DNA of 64,000 nucleotides, from NCBI RefSeq assembly GCF_000699445.3, contig NC_067201.1, forward strand, positions 24,815,033 to 24,879,032, given 5' to 3'. The notes under the pieces were generated by a model, which saw only the letters and a list, made by a program, of their open reading frames with translations, made no database searches and had not been told where the DNA came from. This document shows, in pieces, positions 49,209-60,654 of the stretch. The position numbers were made by a program, and so were the translations under genes. The DNA is from Schistosoma haematobium (lineage: Eukaryota; Platyhelminthes; Trematoda; Strigeidida; Schistosomatidae). Numbering within the stretch: the stretch's first letter is position 1; every line of letters starts with the position of its first letter.

Positions 49209-50105
49209 GTGTATGTATGTGCCTATTATTATGTAATTGATTATTTCCTAAACATTTACACATTTTGTTCTAGTTCCATTGACTTTTTCTTTGTAGTTTC
49301 ATGTTTTTATTGTAACTTTTGCGTAACAAAATAATAACACATTTTCATTTTGTTCATTGATTTGATTGTTATAGGTAAGTGTGCATTTTCCTCCTCAACG
49401 AATACCATAATTACGTCCATTCCTAGATGTCAATGCCTATCCCCTTATACCTTTTAATGGTCGTCTACTGAATAACGTAATCATCAATAGCTACTATTCA
49501 ACTAAATGAATATTATATATGTTATGTACATTGTAATGGTTTCGACACTGATAATGTTGATATACTTAGTTAAGTTTGATGAATGTTTATTGTGTGAACA
49601 TCAATACTTGGAGCTGGAGGTATGCATCCAGTTGATGAAATTCCTTGTTGGATGCATATACCCGTCTTGGATTTAACTGTTATTTATTATCTAGTAGTAT
49701 AATGTTACAAATAATAATTGAAGACTTTTACCATTACCAATATTATCATAAATATTATTTGAATATCGATTTGAGCAATAGTTTATCAGCTTACTAATGA
49801 CTCTACTTCTAACCTGTTATGTTCAAGGTAAAATTCTTCTCTAGGTAGCCACGTCGTACAATCACCAACTTTTACATAAAAAAATGTTTGCCAGTAAATC
49901 TCATTTTTCTATAGTTTACGTTACAAACTAACTTCAATTAGACAACCATTCAATAAGAGAAGGGATTGAATAGTTATGGAACATTTTAATAACGCTACTC
50001 CACCTTTATATTAATGATAATCATTTAAAGTGTTAATTCCTGTAGTTCTAATGAGAGGTCATGATCAGTGTCGTTCAACAATGTCGGTTGTGGGTCAGCC
50101 TTTTA
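49209..50105. other. Downstream flank of SQOR, nothing recognised
   Basis: AT-rich; no gene or repeat motif seen. Confidence 0.3.
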
Positions 50106-50109
50106 CCAG

Positions 50110-51010
50110 TCGCTGTTAGTCAGTCAAACTAAACGTAGAACCTGACACATGTGTCATTTGATTCAAGTTGCCATACCCCATCAGTACAGCAAGACGAAAC
50201 TTTCAGGGAAAATCCCTGAGTATTTGGTTTAATAACAGTATTAGTGATGATAAAAAAAAGGTTACACGCCAAAGGTACGATTCTAGAAAAAAATATAAAT
50301 TAGCGAAATTTAAAAAACCTTTATGAGGGAATTTATAAACTTGGAATCTAAGGGGAAGACAAATAGTGAATACAGCTATGCCACATCAAACGATTGTTAG
50401 CTATGTCACCTAAAGTTCCTGAGTGCTTGTTTCACGTGGACCTAAACCAAGTAGTATGGACCTACCTACAGACTCAGTCCAATGATGAATGTCTTCAAGA
50501 ACAGGTGCCATATCTTAGTTTGGCACCCACTTTGTTTCTCTCATCATACTACAGTGAACACGATCACGCGTCAAGATAGTTTGTGGGTGAGCTTACATAA
50601 AGCGTGTCCTATTAGTCTAAATCGATAAATACTCACTACCTAAACCTATTTGTCAGACCTGATACTCAGAGTTGCTAACTCAATGGTCTCAAGCTATAAG
50701 AAAAATAGTTCGAAGACACATGATCAAATATTAGTGAACTACGAGTATCCTCTACTTTTAACGACTTCGTGTAACAGCCACAAAGTAAAATTGAGCGAAA
50801 TGTTAAGGAATTAACTCATCATTTGTTTGGCAGACGGACATCTTGCCTAAGTCACATGTGATGCAACTGGTTAGAAGTCAACCAAGCTTGCTGAATTCGT
50901 ACAGAGATTCCGTCAAACACCAACCCAACAGGACCGGTGAAACTTCCAAGGAAAGGAAAGTGATCGACGTATTCAAATACTTCACTCCTGTTCAGTGAAA
51001 TGTCAATTGG
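50110..51010 (-). mobile_element. LINE-A, long decayed copy, reverse strand
   Basis: Reverse strand carries FEYVDHFPFLGSFTGPVGLVFDGIS (near 51000-50920; the usual form is ECVDRFTYLGS...PxGLVxDEIS), then the C-terminal region in decayed form and the tail (GTCAGTCAAACTAAACGTAG near 50115). Longer than the other LINE-A copies. Confidence 0.5.
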
Positions 51011-51540
51011 TTAAAGTTAGAAATCTAAACCATTGGACTCAAACTCAGATATGAATGCCAAGCAGTCACCTTGGAACTTAGAGATTCTGGTTTTAGTCTA
51101 TGGTAAGATGATGAATTCACTTATTCAAAGAGTCCCATTCTAAAACGATATAGCTATTCGATGCTTTCTAGTTTTCAATGTTTATCTGATTCATATCATT
51201 TTGTAATATAAATCATAAAAATTTAACGATTCATTACATTCAGTCGCATTATTATTCTAATTAATGGCAGATTTCTTATCTTATATCATTATACTGTGTA
51301 TAATAACTACAAGTTGAACGTGTTAACTATGACAATATAAACATGTGTGTTTATTCAGTTATCATTGAAATCAGATGACAATTTTATGAATTTCTATAAA
51401 TGTAATGTGGCGCTGTTTGTTTGTTTGTTTGTTCGTTTATTCATTATTAGAAACATAGTATCTAGCATAAATGTTTATCGATTCAAGGTATTACATAAAG
51501 GAAACAATAATATAAATTAAAGAATTCCTTACAGTGGACG
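51011..51540. other. Intergenic, nothing recognised
   Basis: AT-rich. Contains a short TTTG repeat near 51415-51435. Confidence 0.3.
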
Positions 51541-51620
51541 AATAAAATGATGAAAGCTCCACGACCAAATCATCCAACTCAGAGAACAAAACTCCATCAA
51601 AATCATCTACTTGAGCTTCA
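51541..51620 (+). repeat. Penelope-like terminal fragment
   Basis: GATGAAAGCTCCACGACCAA and CATCAAAATCATC match 32585-32650 and 52685-52750. Confidence 0.55.
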
Positions 51621-51879
51621 AATGAGTAAATGTGAAATAGGAAATAGTATTGTGTTTTTAATGGTTGGAGATAATAGACAACAAAGCGTTTTTAGTAAAC
51701 AGAATACACCCATTAAGACATTAAATAAAAAAGATTAGTCCAGCAAAGAGTTCTCTTTTTGTCGAATTCACTTTCAAAGAATCGGAAATTCTCCTCTCTA
51801 AGATGTTTGTGGCTCTTTAAAACGAACGTTCTTCCCAGTAACATTGCGAATGGTATTCTCCAGCTAATCATTGTTCACT

Positions 51880-52240
51880 AATAATCTCAAAGATAAATTA
51901 TCGCATCTGACCAACTTAATGTGCACTTACCAATTTACCTGCTAATATGGAGCTAGGTACATAGGTCGTTTGATGCGTACTTTATCCAAAAGTATTCAAG
52001 AACATTATCAGGCGTGGCTAAAAAAGGGGCAATGGCTCAATAGTCGAACTTCTTGTGAACACAGTTCACGCATTCAAGACAGGCTCTGCGTTCAAAGTCA
52101 TTTACAAGGTAAGTAGAAGTCTTCCAAAGACAATTAGATTTCATCTTCTTTGCATTGCCGAAGCTATAGCCATACATCTGGAAAAACCAGAATTGTGTGT
52201 GCAAAAGAGATTGGTACAACCTCTTCTTCTACCATAGTCT
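51880..52240 (+). pseudogene. Penelope-like GIY-YIG endonuclease fragment
   Basis: One frame reads MCTYQFTC-stop-YGARYIGRLMRTLSK then QEHYQAWLKKG; the end (52055-52237) reads FKVIYKVSRSLPKTIRF and LEKPELCVQKRLVQPLLLP, the same ending as element 1 at 15360-15390. A GIY-YIG domain of the same lineage with one stop and a frame shift. Confidence 0.7.
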
Positions 52241-52429
52241 TAATGTCTCATAACTTTTTCTTTCTTCATACTCTTCTTCCTTTACAACCATCTTCCCCTC
52301 AGATATTCTATCCCCAACTGATTTATTTCTGTTTCTACGATCATCCTGAATAAATTTTATCTCAATTTCAACATTTATCATGCTGAGCTATCCTTTCACA
52401 ATGATAATTTCCCTATCTATCTTTTGATG

Positions 52430-52635
52430 ATGAGAAGCCGTGACCAGTTGAGCTAACCCGTGTCGGGTAGAGACAGGTATCTATCTCAGTACAATGGAAG
52501 ATGATCGCGCAATTTCGTTGATCGGTTGAGGTTAGACATTAACACCGTCGGATGCCGGCTCAGTGGTCCGGAGGCTAAGGGTTCGCGCGCGGGATCGTGG
52601 GTGCGCACTACTAAGGAATCCCACGATAGGACGGT
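52430..52635 (+). repeat. SINE-2, truncated, joined to Penelope fragment
   Basis: Leader from GAGAAGCCGTGACCAGTTGAG, the tRNA-like start GGCTCAGTGGTCCGGAGGCTAAG, and part of the hammerhead (ACTAAGGAATCCCACGATAGGACGG), after which it stops and Penelope terminal sequence begins near 52650. Confidence 0.6.
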
Positions 52636-52649
52636 TGATTTTAATTTGG

Positions 52650-52790
52650 TTATCTGAAGTTTGTGTTGATGATGTCGTTCAGAAGAACGACGAAAGCTCC
52701 ACGACCAAACCATCCAGCTCAGAGAACGAAATTCCATTAAAATTATCCACCTGAGTTAAAAATCTTCTCCACAATCTCAGTAGAAAAATT
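52650..52790 (+). repeat. Penelope-like terminal fragment
   Basis: Encodes EVCVDDVVQKNDESSTTKP, the same terminal segment as 22690-22785. Followed by DNA that continues the family (CACCTGAGTTAAAAATCTTC). Confidence 0.6.
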
Positions 52791-53324
52791 AGATTTTCTG
52801 ACGTTCCGTGGTTTAGTGTAAACCACCTCTTCAGTGAATAAATAACCAAATTAAAATTAACCGAAGTTAAATAGTACAATGGAACAAATTATGAATATTA
52901 GGTGTGACCAATCAAAAGCACGTCTGGTCAAGTCAATGTTATATCATTCCATTCAAGGTGATTTATAATCGACTGTATTTAAATTTGTGTGTGTGTATGT
53001 GTGCAAGGTTAGGGATAAAAATGTGTGACCTTTATTGTGAGAAAGGATAAAGTTTAATTTGTATGTAAGGTAATAGTGTGAAATGTGAATAATATCAGAC
53101 TAGGTAGCTAGGATAGATAGTCCAAGTCGGATGTATAGTGAGGTCTTCTTTTCTATTGCGAGCAGTAGGATTAAGCTCATTTGGTATTATTTGGCCTGTA
53201 TCTTCCTATTGAGGTTTAAGACTGCAATTGATCAGTCTGTTATCGGCATATGTGCATACTGTGTGTATGCCTCGATATTGCCTTAACTCACAAGCTTTTC
53301 GTAAGCAATAGTGGATAGTGGCTA

Positions 53325-53385
53325 GCAGTGGAATCCAGGACGCGCGTTTCGTCTTATTTGGGACTTGTCAGCTGGATGTACCTGC
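53325..53385 (-). ncRNA. SM-alpha hammerhead-like motif, reverse arm
   Basis: Reverse strand: ATCCAG, CTGACAAG (one catalytic base changed), TCCCAAATAAGA, CGAAAC, GCGC, GTC, CTGGAT. Helix I is perfect. Confidence 0.6.
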
Positions 53386-53467
53386 ATCTTAACTCTGAGA
53401 TAACGTGATGGCGTTTGAAGTGAATGGTACTGGGTTCGAGTCCCAGAGTGAACATCAACTCTGACAT

Positions 53468-53530
53468 GCAGGTACATCCTGATGACGTGTCCCAAATAGG
53501 ACGAAACGCGCGTCCTGGATTCCACTGCTA
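53468..53530 (+). ncRNA. SM-alpha hammerhead-like motif, forward arm
   Basis: Aligned by family, the first box reads ATGACGTG in place of CTGACGAG; helix II TCCCAAATAGGA, GAAAC, GCGC, GTC and CTGGAT are intact. A CTGATGA at 53479-53485 is out of register. Confidence 0.55.
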
Positions 53531-53560
53531 GCCACTATCCACCATTGCTTACAAAAAGTA

Positions 53561-54310
53561 GGATTAAGCATTATATGGACAGCTTCTGCTAGTCTCCTTT
53601 CTTTGTAATTAGTAAGGCCGTTTTGTAATGTTTTGATGTTTTTGAAAACGATTTGATGATTGTTGAAAATGGTGTGAACTGCTACTGCCGATTTAACTTG
53701 AAGTCTATCCATTGAAACGGGACTACTTTGTGTACCTAATATATTCTTTGGCTTTAGTCGAAATTTCGCAAGATAACTTTGCAATGTAGAAGGCACCATA
53801 TTCGACACATCCTAATTTGTAGACACAGTTCTGTGTTGACGTAAAGGGAGTTTTTCTTTTAAGCGAACTAAAGTATTTCGAAGTGCGTCCGTTGTTTTGT
53901 AATATACTTTAATTCTGTGTTGTTTTAAGATTCTTTGGAGTTCTGTTTTATCATGATGGTGTGGTAAAACTGCAATACCAATCCATTCGAGTCATTATTT
54001 AGCAGGGAGACGTTTTGTTTTAATATACTTCTAATAATCTTCATAGGAAAACTATTCAATTGAAAGATGTTAATTATATGCTTTTGTTCTTTTTGTTTAT
54101 CCTCTTCCAATGTGACAATCCTGTTAGCTCTTCTAAAAAGATTTAGGGCTAACGAAATCTTTGCCTTGAATGGACATGCTGAATTAGAGTCAATATAACG
54201 ATTTGAGTGTGTAGGCTTTCGGTAGATGGATAGATTTAGATTTCTTTTCACTAAGCAATCTGAAAATGGTAGCTCATCATGTTCACTTTGATTCTCGTTT
54301 GTTAATTAGA
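53561..54310 (-). pseudogene. Penelope-like element 3, end of reverse transcriptase and endonuclease
   Basis: Reverse strand from 54251 reads LNLSIYRKPTHSNRYID, the diagnostic Penelope YRKPTH motif, then PFKAKISLALNLFRRA. After a gap and frame changes, 53808-53560 reads SAVAVHTIFNNHQIVFKNIK and NYKERRLAEAVHI, the C-terminal part of a GIY-YIG endonuclease. The YIG motif itself is lost. Sequence differs clearly from elements 1 and 2. Confidence 0.65.
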
Positions 54311-54554
54311 TGTGATATGAAAGTGTACCGATCCGTTTTATCACAACATAGGTATCATATACATATCTAAGCTAAATTCGCGGTTTAATGTCATTGGCGA
54401 AAATATATCCGATTCTATGTGTTCTACCTGAAGTGATGGTTTACATTTTGTTTTCTTTTAATTATTTAATACTCAAATTAATGTGTTTTTATGTCACCCT
54501 CCTTGCAGGCTTTCCAGTAGTGAGTAAACATTTTTTGTGCGTTGTACGTTCCTT

Positions 54555-54920
54555 AAGTTACTTACTTACGCCTGTGACCCCTCGTGGAGGAGCATAGGCC
54601 ACCCACCAGCACTCTTCATCCAACCCTGCCCTGGACAATCCTTTCCAGTTGTTATTCATCCTTTTCATATCTGCTTCTATTTCCCGACGCAATGTATTCT
54701 TTGACCTTCGTCTTTACTGCTTCCCTTCAAGATTCCAAAACAGAGCTTGTCTCGTAATGCAGTTTGGTAATTTTTGTGATGTATGTCCTATCCATTTTCA
54801 TCGTCTTTTCCTAATATCCTCTTTAGCTGGAAGCTGGCTTGTCCTCTTCCACAGAAGGCTGTTGCTGATGGTATCCGGTCAATAGATGTTGAGTATCTTG
54901 GTTTCTCAAGTTACTGTTAA
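54555..54920 (-). mobile_element. SR2/RTE-like LINE 3' end, divergent copy
   Basis: Reverse strand keeps the C-terminal block in decayed form and ends in TAAG repeats (ACTTACTTACGCC at 54562-54575). More diverged than 24661 and 44622. Confidence 0.55.
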
Positions 54921-55504
54921 TTTATTACGGACCTAGTACTCAGTTCCCTCCCACTTATGACCTAGTTCCTGAATTATGTTGATTTGTGGTCGGGATTTTA
55001 CGTTATTTTAATGTGAGTTTTGAGTCATGATTAAAGCGAGTATATAATAGATGTCAACTCCTGACTTCTCTTTGAACTCTAGGCAAGGAATAGAGAAAAG
55101 CTTGAGTATAGCAGACCAACAGCAGATAAACTTGTAACGGCTCTAGGTTGATAGTGCAGTTTAGACGATGAATTTGGTCACTTCTAAGGCACGGGGCCAT
55201 AAAAGTAGTTAACGAGGGATAGAAAAATCAGAACACATGGTATCAACAGCTACCTTCGTGTCTTTCAATCCGTGATGATCTCCCATTTGACAATAATATT
55301 TATATTAATTAATCACTGAGTAGTGGTGAATGTTATCTTGATCTAGTCTTTGGCGCTGATCATATTCGGTCGATCAATCTCAGTAAAAAGTATGAACAGA
55401 TGTACTTTATTCCCGCTTGCTTTGAACTATTCTACCCAAACTGTTCAACCTTAAATTATAGTTACTGAATACATTTTAATCAATATCTTTTAACCTTTTA
55501 CCAC
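54921..55504. other. Intergenic, nothing recognised
   Basis: No coding motif. AT-rich. Confidence 0.3.
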
Positions 55505-56290
55505 AAAGATGGCCGGTGACGACTGATCCATCAAATGAGGCGGAAGTCCGCAAGGAACTCCAACTCTTGAAACGCTACAAATCACCGGGCTCTATGCTTG
55601 TGAAACCTGGCCTCTCCGAGTTGAACATGTTAGACGACTCTCTGTGTTTGATCATCGCTGTCTCCGAAGGATTGCTGACATTCAGTGGCAACACCATGTT
55701 AGTAATGCAGAGGTTCGGCATCGTGTGTTCGGGCACAGAGATGATAATGCAATTGGTGTCACCATCTTGAAACACCGACTTCTGTGGCTTGGACGTGTTC
55801 CACGAATGTCGTCCCAGAGAATTCCACGTCGTGCATTATTTGCCGACTCTGGGACTGGTTGGAAGAAGCGGAGAGGTGGTCAGTGCATGACATGGTGTCG
55901 GGGTATGAAAGAAAGCTGAAAAGGACTGGCTTCTGTCGGTCCTTCACGACTCCCTGGTTGGGGTCTGAGAGATGGTGCTACACAGTGGTTAGAGACGTTA
56001 TCAGATATGGCTCAGAATAGAAGCCAGTGGCGATCCTGCTGTAGCCTTCTTTTACTTTCTTCATAAAAGAATGGTTTTTCTTCCTTAACTGAAAGATTTC
56101 TTCTGATTGTATCTTTCCGTTCCCCCATTAATACTACTAATACAACACTACCTTACACTAATCTGTTCGTTATTGTTCCATCTTTTTATTTTCCTTTCTC
56201 TTCGAATTCTGACTGTTTTGTGTGGTGCATATATATTTGGTGCCCTCTTATACCAATATTTATGTGTTCAAATAAATAAATATAATGAAT
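55505..56290 (+). mobile_element. LINE-B, internally deleted, with complete 3' end
   Basis: Reads DPSNEAEVRKELQLLKRYKSPGS (start of reverse transcriptase) and then, across a deletion near 55590, goes straight to FDHRCLRRIADIQWQHHVSN, RIPRRALFADSGTGWKKRRGGQC and a W-LETLSDMAQNRSQW-like C-terminus in shifted frames. The 3' UTR ends TTATACCAATATTTATGTG and AAATAAATAAATA. The catalytic core including YADD is deleted. Confidence 0.7.
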
Positions 56291-56639
56291 ATCACAAAGA
56301 TTGATGCCATGTATTGAGTCGTCAGACCCCTATATATACCAGCCAACATCAAACCGATTAATGAGGTAGATGGTTAACTATGTCAAACACTTGATACCAT
56401 AAAAGTTCAGGACCTTAACAGTTTACTGACTATAAACTATGCATTATTTAATCACTAGCTGTATAGTATATTATATACTCTATCATTTATTATAGACAAA
56501 AATGATTCGAAGTCTAATATTATTCGGTTGTTAAATGAACTATGAATAATACCACTATAATAGTTCCAAAGTTTATCAAGTAAATTGTATTCTAACTTTT
56601 AAACATCATGTAGTCATGTAATTCATATTTATGGATTAG

Positions 56640-56820
56640 TGGTCGAATTTGGGATTCGTCAGCTGGCTATACCCGTATCTCAGCGAACGGTATTGGGTTC
56701 GAGTCCCAAAGTAAACGTAAACACTAAGGTGCAGGTACATCCAATCGACGAGTCCGAAATAGGAAGGAATGCGCGTCCTGGATTCCACTATTAGCAACTA
56801 TCCATCTTCGTTTATAAGTC
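56640..56820. repeat. SM-alpha foldback, short
   Basis: Begins with a piece of reverse hammerhead (TTTGGGATTCGTCAGCTGG), then a forward tRNA-like centre (GGGTTCGAGTCCCAAAG) and a forward hammerhead (TCGACGAG, TCCGAAATAGGA, AGGAAT, GCGC, GTC, CTGGATT). Both ribozyme boxes mutated. Confidence 0.6.
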
Positions 56821-57059
56821 TTTAATTACTAAAAAATATTATCCTCTAATAGTTCCTAGTTTTTAAATGTGTATTGGATATTAATATTGACAATTGATGG
56901 GAGCTGCTTTGTTTCTAAGTACAATACCACTGACTGGCACGATCACACATTTACTGGAGATAGATTAGTTCAACCTTATTATGAAGGGAACGTATGTATT
57001 TCCGAGTATTTAAAGTAAACATGTGTTACGAATCACTGTGATAGAAGTTGGGTGGGTGA

Positions 57060-57580
57060 CCAGTAATTTTTATGGGCGAGAGTGGGTAGAGTCAGCTCTC
57101 CATCTTCAAATGCTCTCACATGGCCACGTGCATACAACCACTGCCAGGGAAGTCCTACTCACTGCCTTCTCGTGGCGGGGGTGTTGCTTAAGAAATTGAG
57201 AGGACGAAAAGCGAATGTCCGGCTATTAAACCGGGTAGGTGAATATGGAGGATCCACCTAGAGTAGTTGAAAAACCCTGATTCCAAAGCAATGGTGCACA
57301 TGGGCTCCAGAATCTTGAGGCAACAAATGGCGTATGAATCAATCGTTCGTCACCTGCTATCATGAAACTGTATCTCTTGACGTTGTTCCACTGTTATATG
57401 GATTAGACCTTTACGCCGAAGGCTCCGGGTTTGGTCCTCTAGGAAAACTACCTGCTTCGGTATGAACACACGGGAAGCATCCCAACCCTCATACAAATCA
57501 AATGATTTATGTGGCGCATACCTATTTGATGCCTTCTTGTACCAACGTTTATGTGTTTAAATGAATAAATAAACAATAAA
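57060..57580 (+). repeat. Non-autonomous repeat family C (copy 4, full)
   Basis: Shares the 5' start (GAGAGTGGGTAGAGTCAGCTC), the middle block with TCGTGGCGGGGGTGTTGC and the 3' end TTGTACCAACGTTTATGTG plus AAATGAATAAATAAA. Confidence 0.65.
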
Positions 57581-57689
57581 GCTTTATTTCGACCTATGAA
57601 CTGTTATTATATGATTTACCATTTTTGAGTTATGCCTGGTCTATGAATTACTATCTCCTATATTCACAGCCGCTTTTGGATAAATCTTG

Positions 57690-58020
57690 TACAACTGTTA
57701 TTTTCTATTTTATGGTACGATGTGGTCTGTTTGGATGGTATATAAACTCAGCATGTTTGAAATAAATGATTCATACTGCGGAGGCTGAGATTGGTGTTCT
57801 GAACTTAACAGGCAGGGCTAGACTGGAAGCAGGACCAATAAGGAATCTAGACTGCTCGTACGGGTTTTATGCGTCATTGGTCTGGTCGATAAATCACTGT
57901 TCTCTAATTGACGGTATCAGTACGTTATGTATTAACAGACCACGAGTTATAGCAGTTGTTACTTATCGATCAATCAGACCATTAAAAAATATTTCTTCTT
58001 GAGTAAACGAAAAATTGAAT
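57690..58020 (+). repeat. Repeat family E (copy 1) with TATA-like box
   Basis: Contains TATATAAACTCAGCATGTTTG, then AATAAATGATTCATACTGCGG, a GGACCAATAAGGAATCTAG block and TTGGTCTGGTCGATAAAT. The reverse strands of 58725-59000 and 62270-62640 share these blocks in the same order. LTR-like by layout, but no ends were found. Confidence 0.5.
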
Positions 58021-58580
58021 CTAGATCAAATATGATTTTGACGAAGCGAAAGCATAACTGCAAAACTCAAAAGCTAACTGCTTGATGAAAAGTACACAAT
58101 GCCTTTCTGTGAGTAGTTCTTGATTTGTTAGCTCTACACTCTAGAAGACTTATCCCGGCTTATGTAATCCTTGGGACAAACGAGGTGATTATTTTTTACA
58201 ATTAGACTTTCATAATCCTACTTCAGTTGTACGAAGTCAGAATAGTTCCGAAAGCCAGTTGTCTAGGGGAAACACCCCAGTACCGTTGATATGAGGTGTT
58301 CAGCTTAATTCGCTACTTTTGGTATTGCCAGTTTCCAACTGACCACTTTGATATGACATGACCTAAAGAAAGAAGTGCTTCAGTAGGTGAGACCTGACTG
58401 ATTCTTCATGAGAAAAAAACAGACTTGACCACAACTTCCAAGTAGCATATTCGATCGAATAACCGTTTAAATAACCCATGATTCTTGAACATCAACCTTT
58501 CATCATATTTCAACTTTCTGATACACCAAATTTTCCAGAAATTCACTGATGAAAGTAAATTACAGAACCTGTATAGTATT
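58021..58580. other. Intergenic, nothing recognised
   Basis: No gene or repeat motif seen. Confidence 0.3.
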
Positions 58581-58689
58581 TATTGTGGTGCGCGGTGTCA
58601 CTTGCGTTTATCACATAGAAATCTCTGATTGACTAATTGTATCGTAAAATATAATTGCATTTTATCAGTCGAACTTCATAAAGCTCTCT

Positions 58690-59280
58690 TGAATATTTGC
58701 ATTCAATAATGTTTTGATATGTCTTATTGCCAGCCAACTATTATGTGACAAATGTGCTCATCGGAACATCGACTTATATGACATTATCCCTGTACCGAAC
58801 AATGATTCATCAAACAGAAATAGGAGCCTTGAGTCAATCCTGTATCTTTATTGGTCCTCTGTATAGTAACTTCTCGCCTAGCCCATTTGTTCAGTCTAAA
58901 ACACAAATATCAACCTCCACTGTGTGAATCGTATATTTCAGACATACTTGGCTTATGTACAAGTAGACCAGACATCATCACACCATAAAATGAGAAATAA
59001 TAATTATACAAGATCAACCTAACAGTAGCTGTGAGTATAGGAGAATGTAACTAGTCGATTGGGAATAAATTAAGGATTTTAAATCGCATAACAGTAACTA
59101 ACGGGTCAAACGAAAGTTTATGGTAAAAGGAATATTAATATATACATCATCCAGTTACTAAATAGTAATCCAACGGGAATATATGTTATAATAGTTCATA
59201 GATAATCACTAACAGTTGCTAGTCATTTATTGTTCGTTCGGATTTAACACTTTTACCCATAAAGTCTAATGTGTACCTAT
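58690..59280 (-). repeat. Repeat family E (copy 2)
   Basis: Reverse strand repeats the blocks of 57690-58020: CACACAGTGGAGGTTGATATTTG, AGAGGACCAATAAAG. The region further right (58980-59280) matches 62580-62830 in wording (ACACCATAAAATG, GGAATATTAATA). Confidence 0.5.
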
Positions 59281-59369
59281 CACTTAACTACTTCGGTTAA
59301 AATTCCCGTTTTGACATTTTGTAAAACTAACGAATCCAGTGACAATTTCCCTTTCAATTGAAATTTTAA

Positions 59370-59675
59370 TATCAGAAGGGGGTTTGTGGATATTATAATA
59401 ATTTCGGTAGTTGAGATCATGAGTCAATTAAAGCTAGACCACCATGGAGAACCTGGAAGCACTGGACGGCCGTTTCGTCTTACTGTGGGACTCTTCAACT
59501 CGCGCTCCAGACTGATAGGTCTTAGGTAGGGATCTTGCGAGGCACGATAGTGGGTGCACCCTGCTGAGGAGTCCCACCATAGGAAGAAACTCCCGTCCAG
59601 TGCTTACAGGTTCTCCATGGTGATCTAGCTTCAATCGACCCATGATTTCAGTTATTAAAATTAAAATTGTAAGGT
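59370..59675. repeat. SINE-2 foldback
   Basis: Reverse tail and hammerhead arm (59373-59500), a short forward tRNA-like centre, then forward hammerhead and tail (59545-59670). The arms are inverted copies of about 115 bp, roughly 85 percent alike. The forward arm has CTGAGGAG intact but GAAGAAAC in place of GACGAAAC and TCC before CGTC changed. Confidence 0.65.
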
Positions 59676-60199
59676 TGGTCACAATAAGCTTATTATAACT
59701 TTTAAAACAGACGGTCGTTACTGCTTAAATCGATTTAAGTAGTTAAATAGTTTTGTGTGAATATTCCAAACAAAAGCTATTTCACCCAATCACATAATAC
59801 ATTATTTTTCGGACACACCTCTAGTACTTCTCTAAATTCAGCATGTCTTTGGATCATTGCTTTATACATATGAAATTGCATTGTCAATACCTTAAGATCT
59901 TCGGTGATAACAGTTTCTGTAAGGTGCTGAAGCTGACACTAAATCAGCCAGGAATACTAGAAAATAACTATTTATTGATTAGAAACTAAAGTAAAGTGTG
60001 TCAATTAATCTGAATAGGGAACTAATTTAATCTGAAATACTTCAGAAATTACAAGCATAAAATCAAGTTAATCCCATGAAACTCGAGAAGATATGATGAA
60101 TCGACAGTTAACCAATCCGAAACACGATATCATAATGTATAATAGGGAAAATGAATAGTTGAATTTTCAATTCTGCTGTTTGTTCCTGTTTACCAAATG

Positions 60200-60425
60200 A
60201 ATATGGTAGTTGTGAGAATGGGTGTTGTGGATATTACAGTAACCTTAATAGTTGACATCATGAGACGATTGAGGCTAGACCACTATGGAAAACCTGGAAA
60301 CACTGGATGGCCGTTTTGTCCTATTTTGGGACTCCACAGCAGTGTGCATCCACGATCCCGCCTCGTGAGATTCGAAACCAGGACCTATCAGTCTCGCACG
60401 CTGGAGCCTAACCTCTAGAACACTG
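60200..60425 (-). repeat. SINE-2, reverse strand
   Basis: Reverse strand: tRNA-like B-box GGTTTCGAATCTCACG, hammerhead with CTGTGGAG in place of CTGAGGAG, TCCCAAAATAGGAC, AAAAC, GGCC, ATC, CAGTG, and tail to CATGATGTCAACTATTAAGG. One of the better preserved copies apart from the two core changes. Confidence 0.6.
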
Positions 60426-60654
60426 AATATGATAGTTAATAAGTATTATTAATTCATTGGGAAAATCAATCTATTTTATCTAGTTCTACGTATGTACTAC
60501 TTATAAAAGTTTTTATAACAACATAACTTGATGTTACTTATAAAGTTTTTATGAAAGGGATGAATTTTTGGCTTGAAAATTGTTACAGTGACAGTTTATG
60601 AATAAATAAAGAATAAAATATTTGAATAGTAGCAGGAGTAATTCATATGATAAG

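Larger units (their letters stand above)
53190..53560. repeat. SM-alpha foldback
   Basis: Reverse-strand leader, tail and hammerhead (53190-53392), then a forward tRNA-like centre (ACGTGATGGCGTTTG, GGGTTCGAGTCCCAG), then a forward hammerhead and tail (53460-53555). The two ribozyme arms (53310-53385 and 53465-53550) are inverted copies, nearly identical in the part GACGAAACGCGCGTCCTGG. The right end abuts a Penelope-like endonuclease end at about 53560. Confidence 0.75.
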
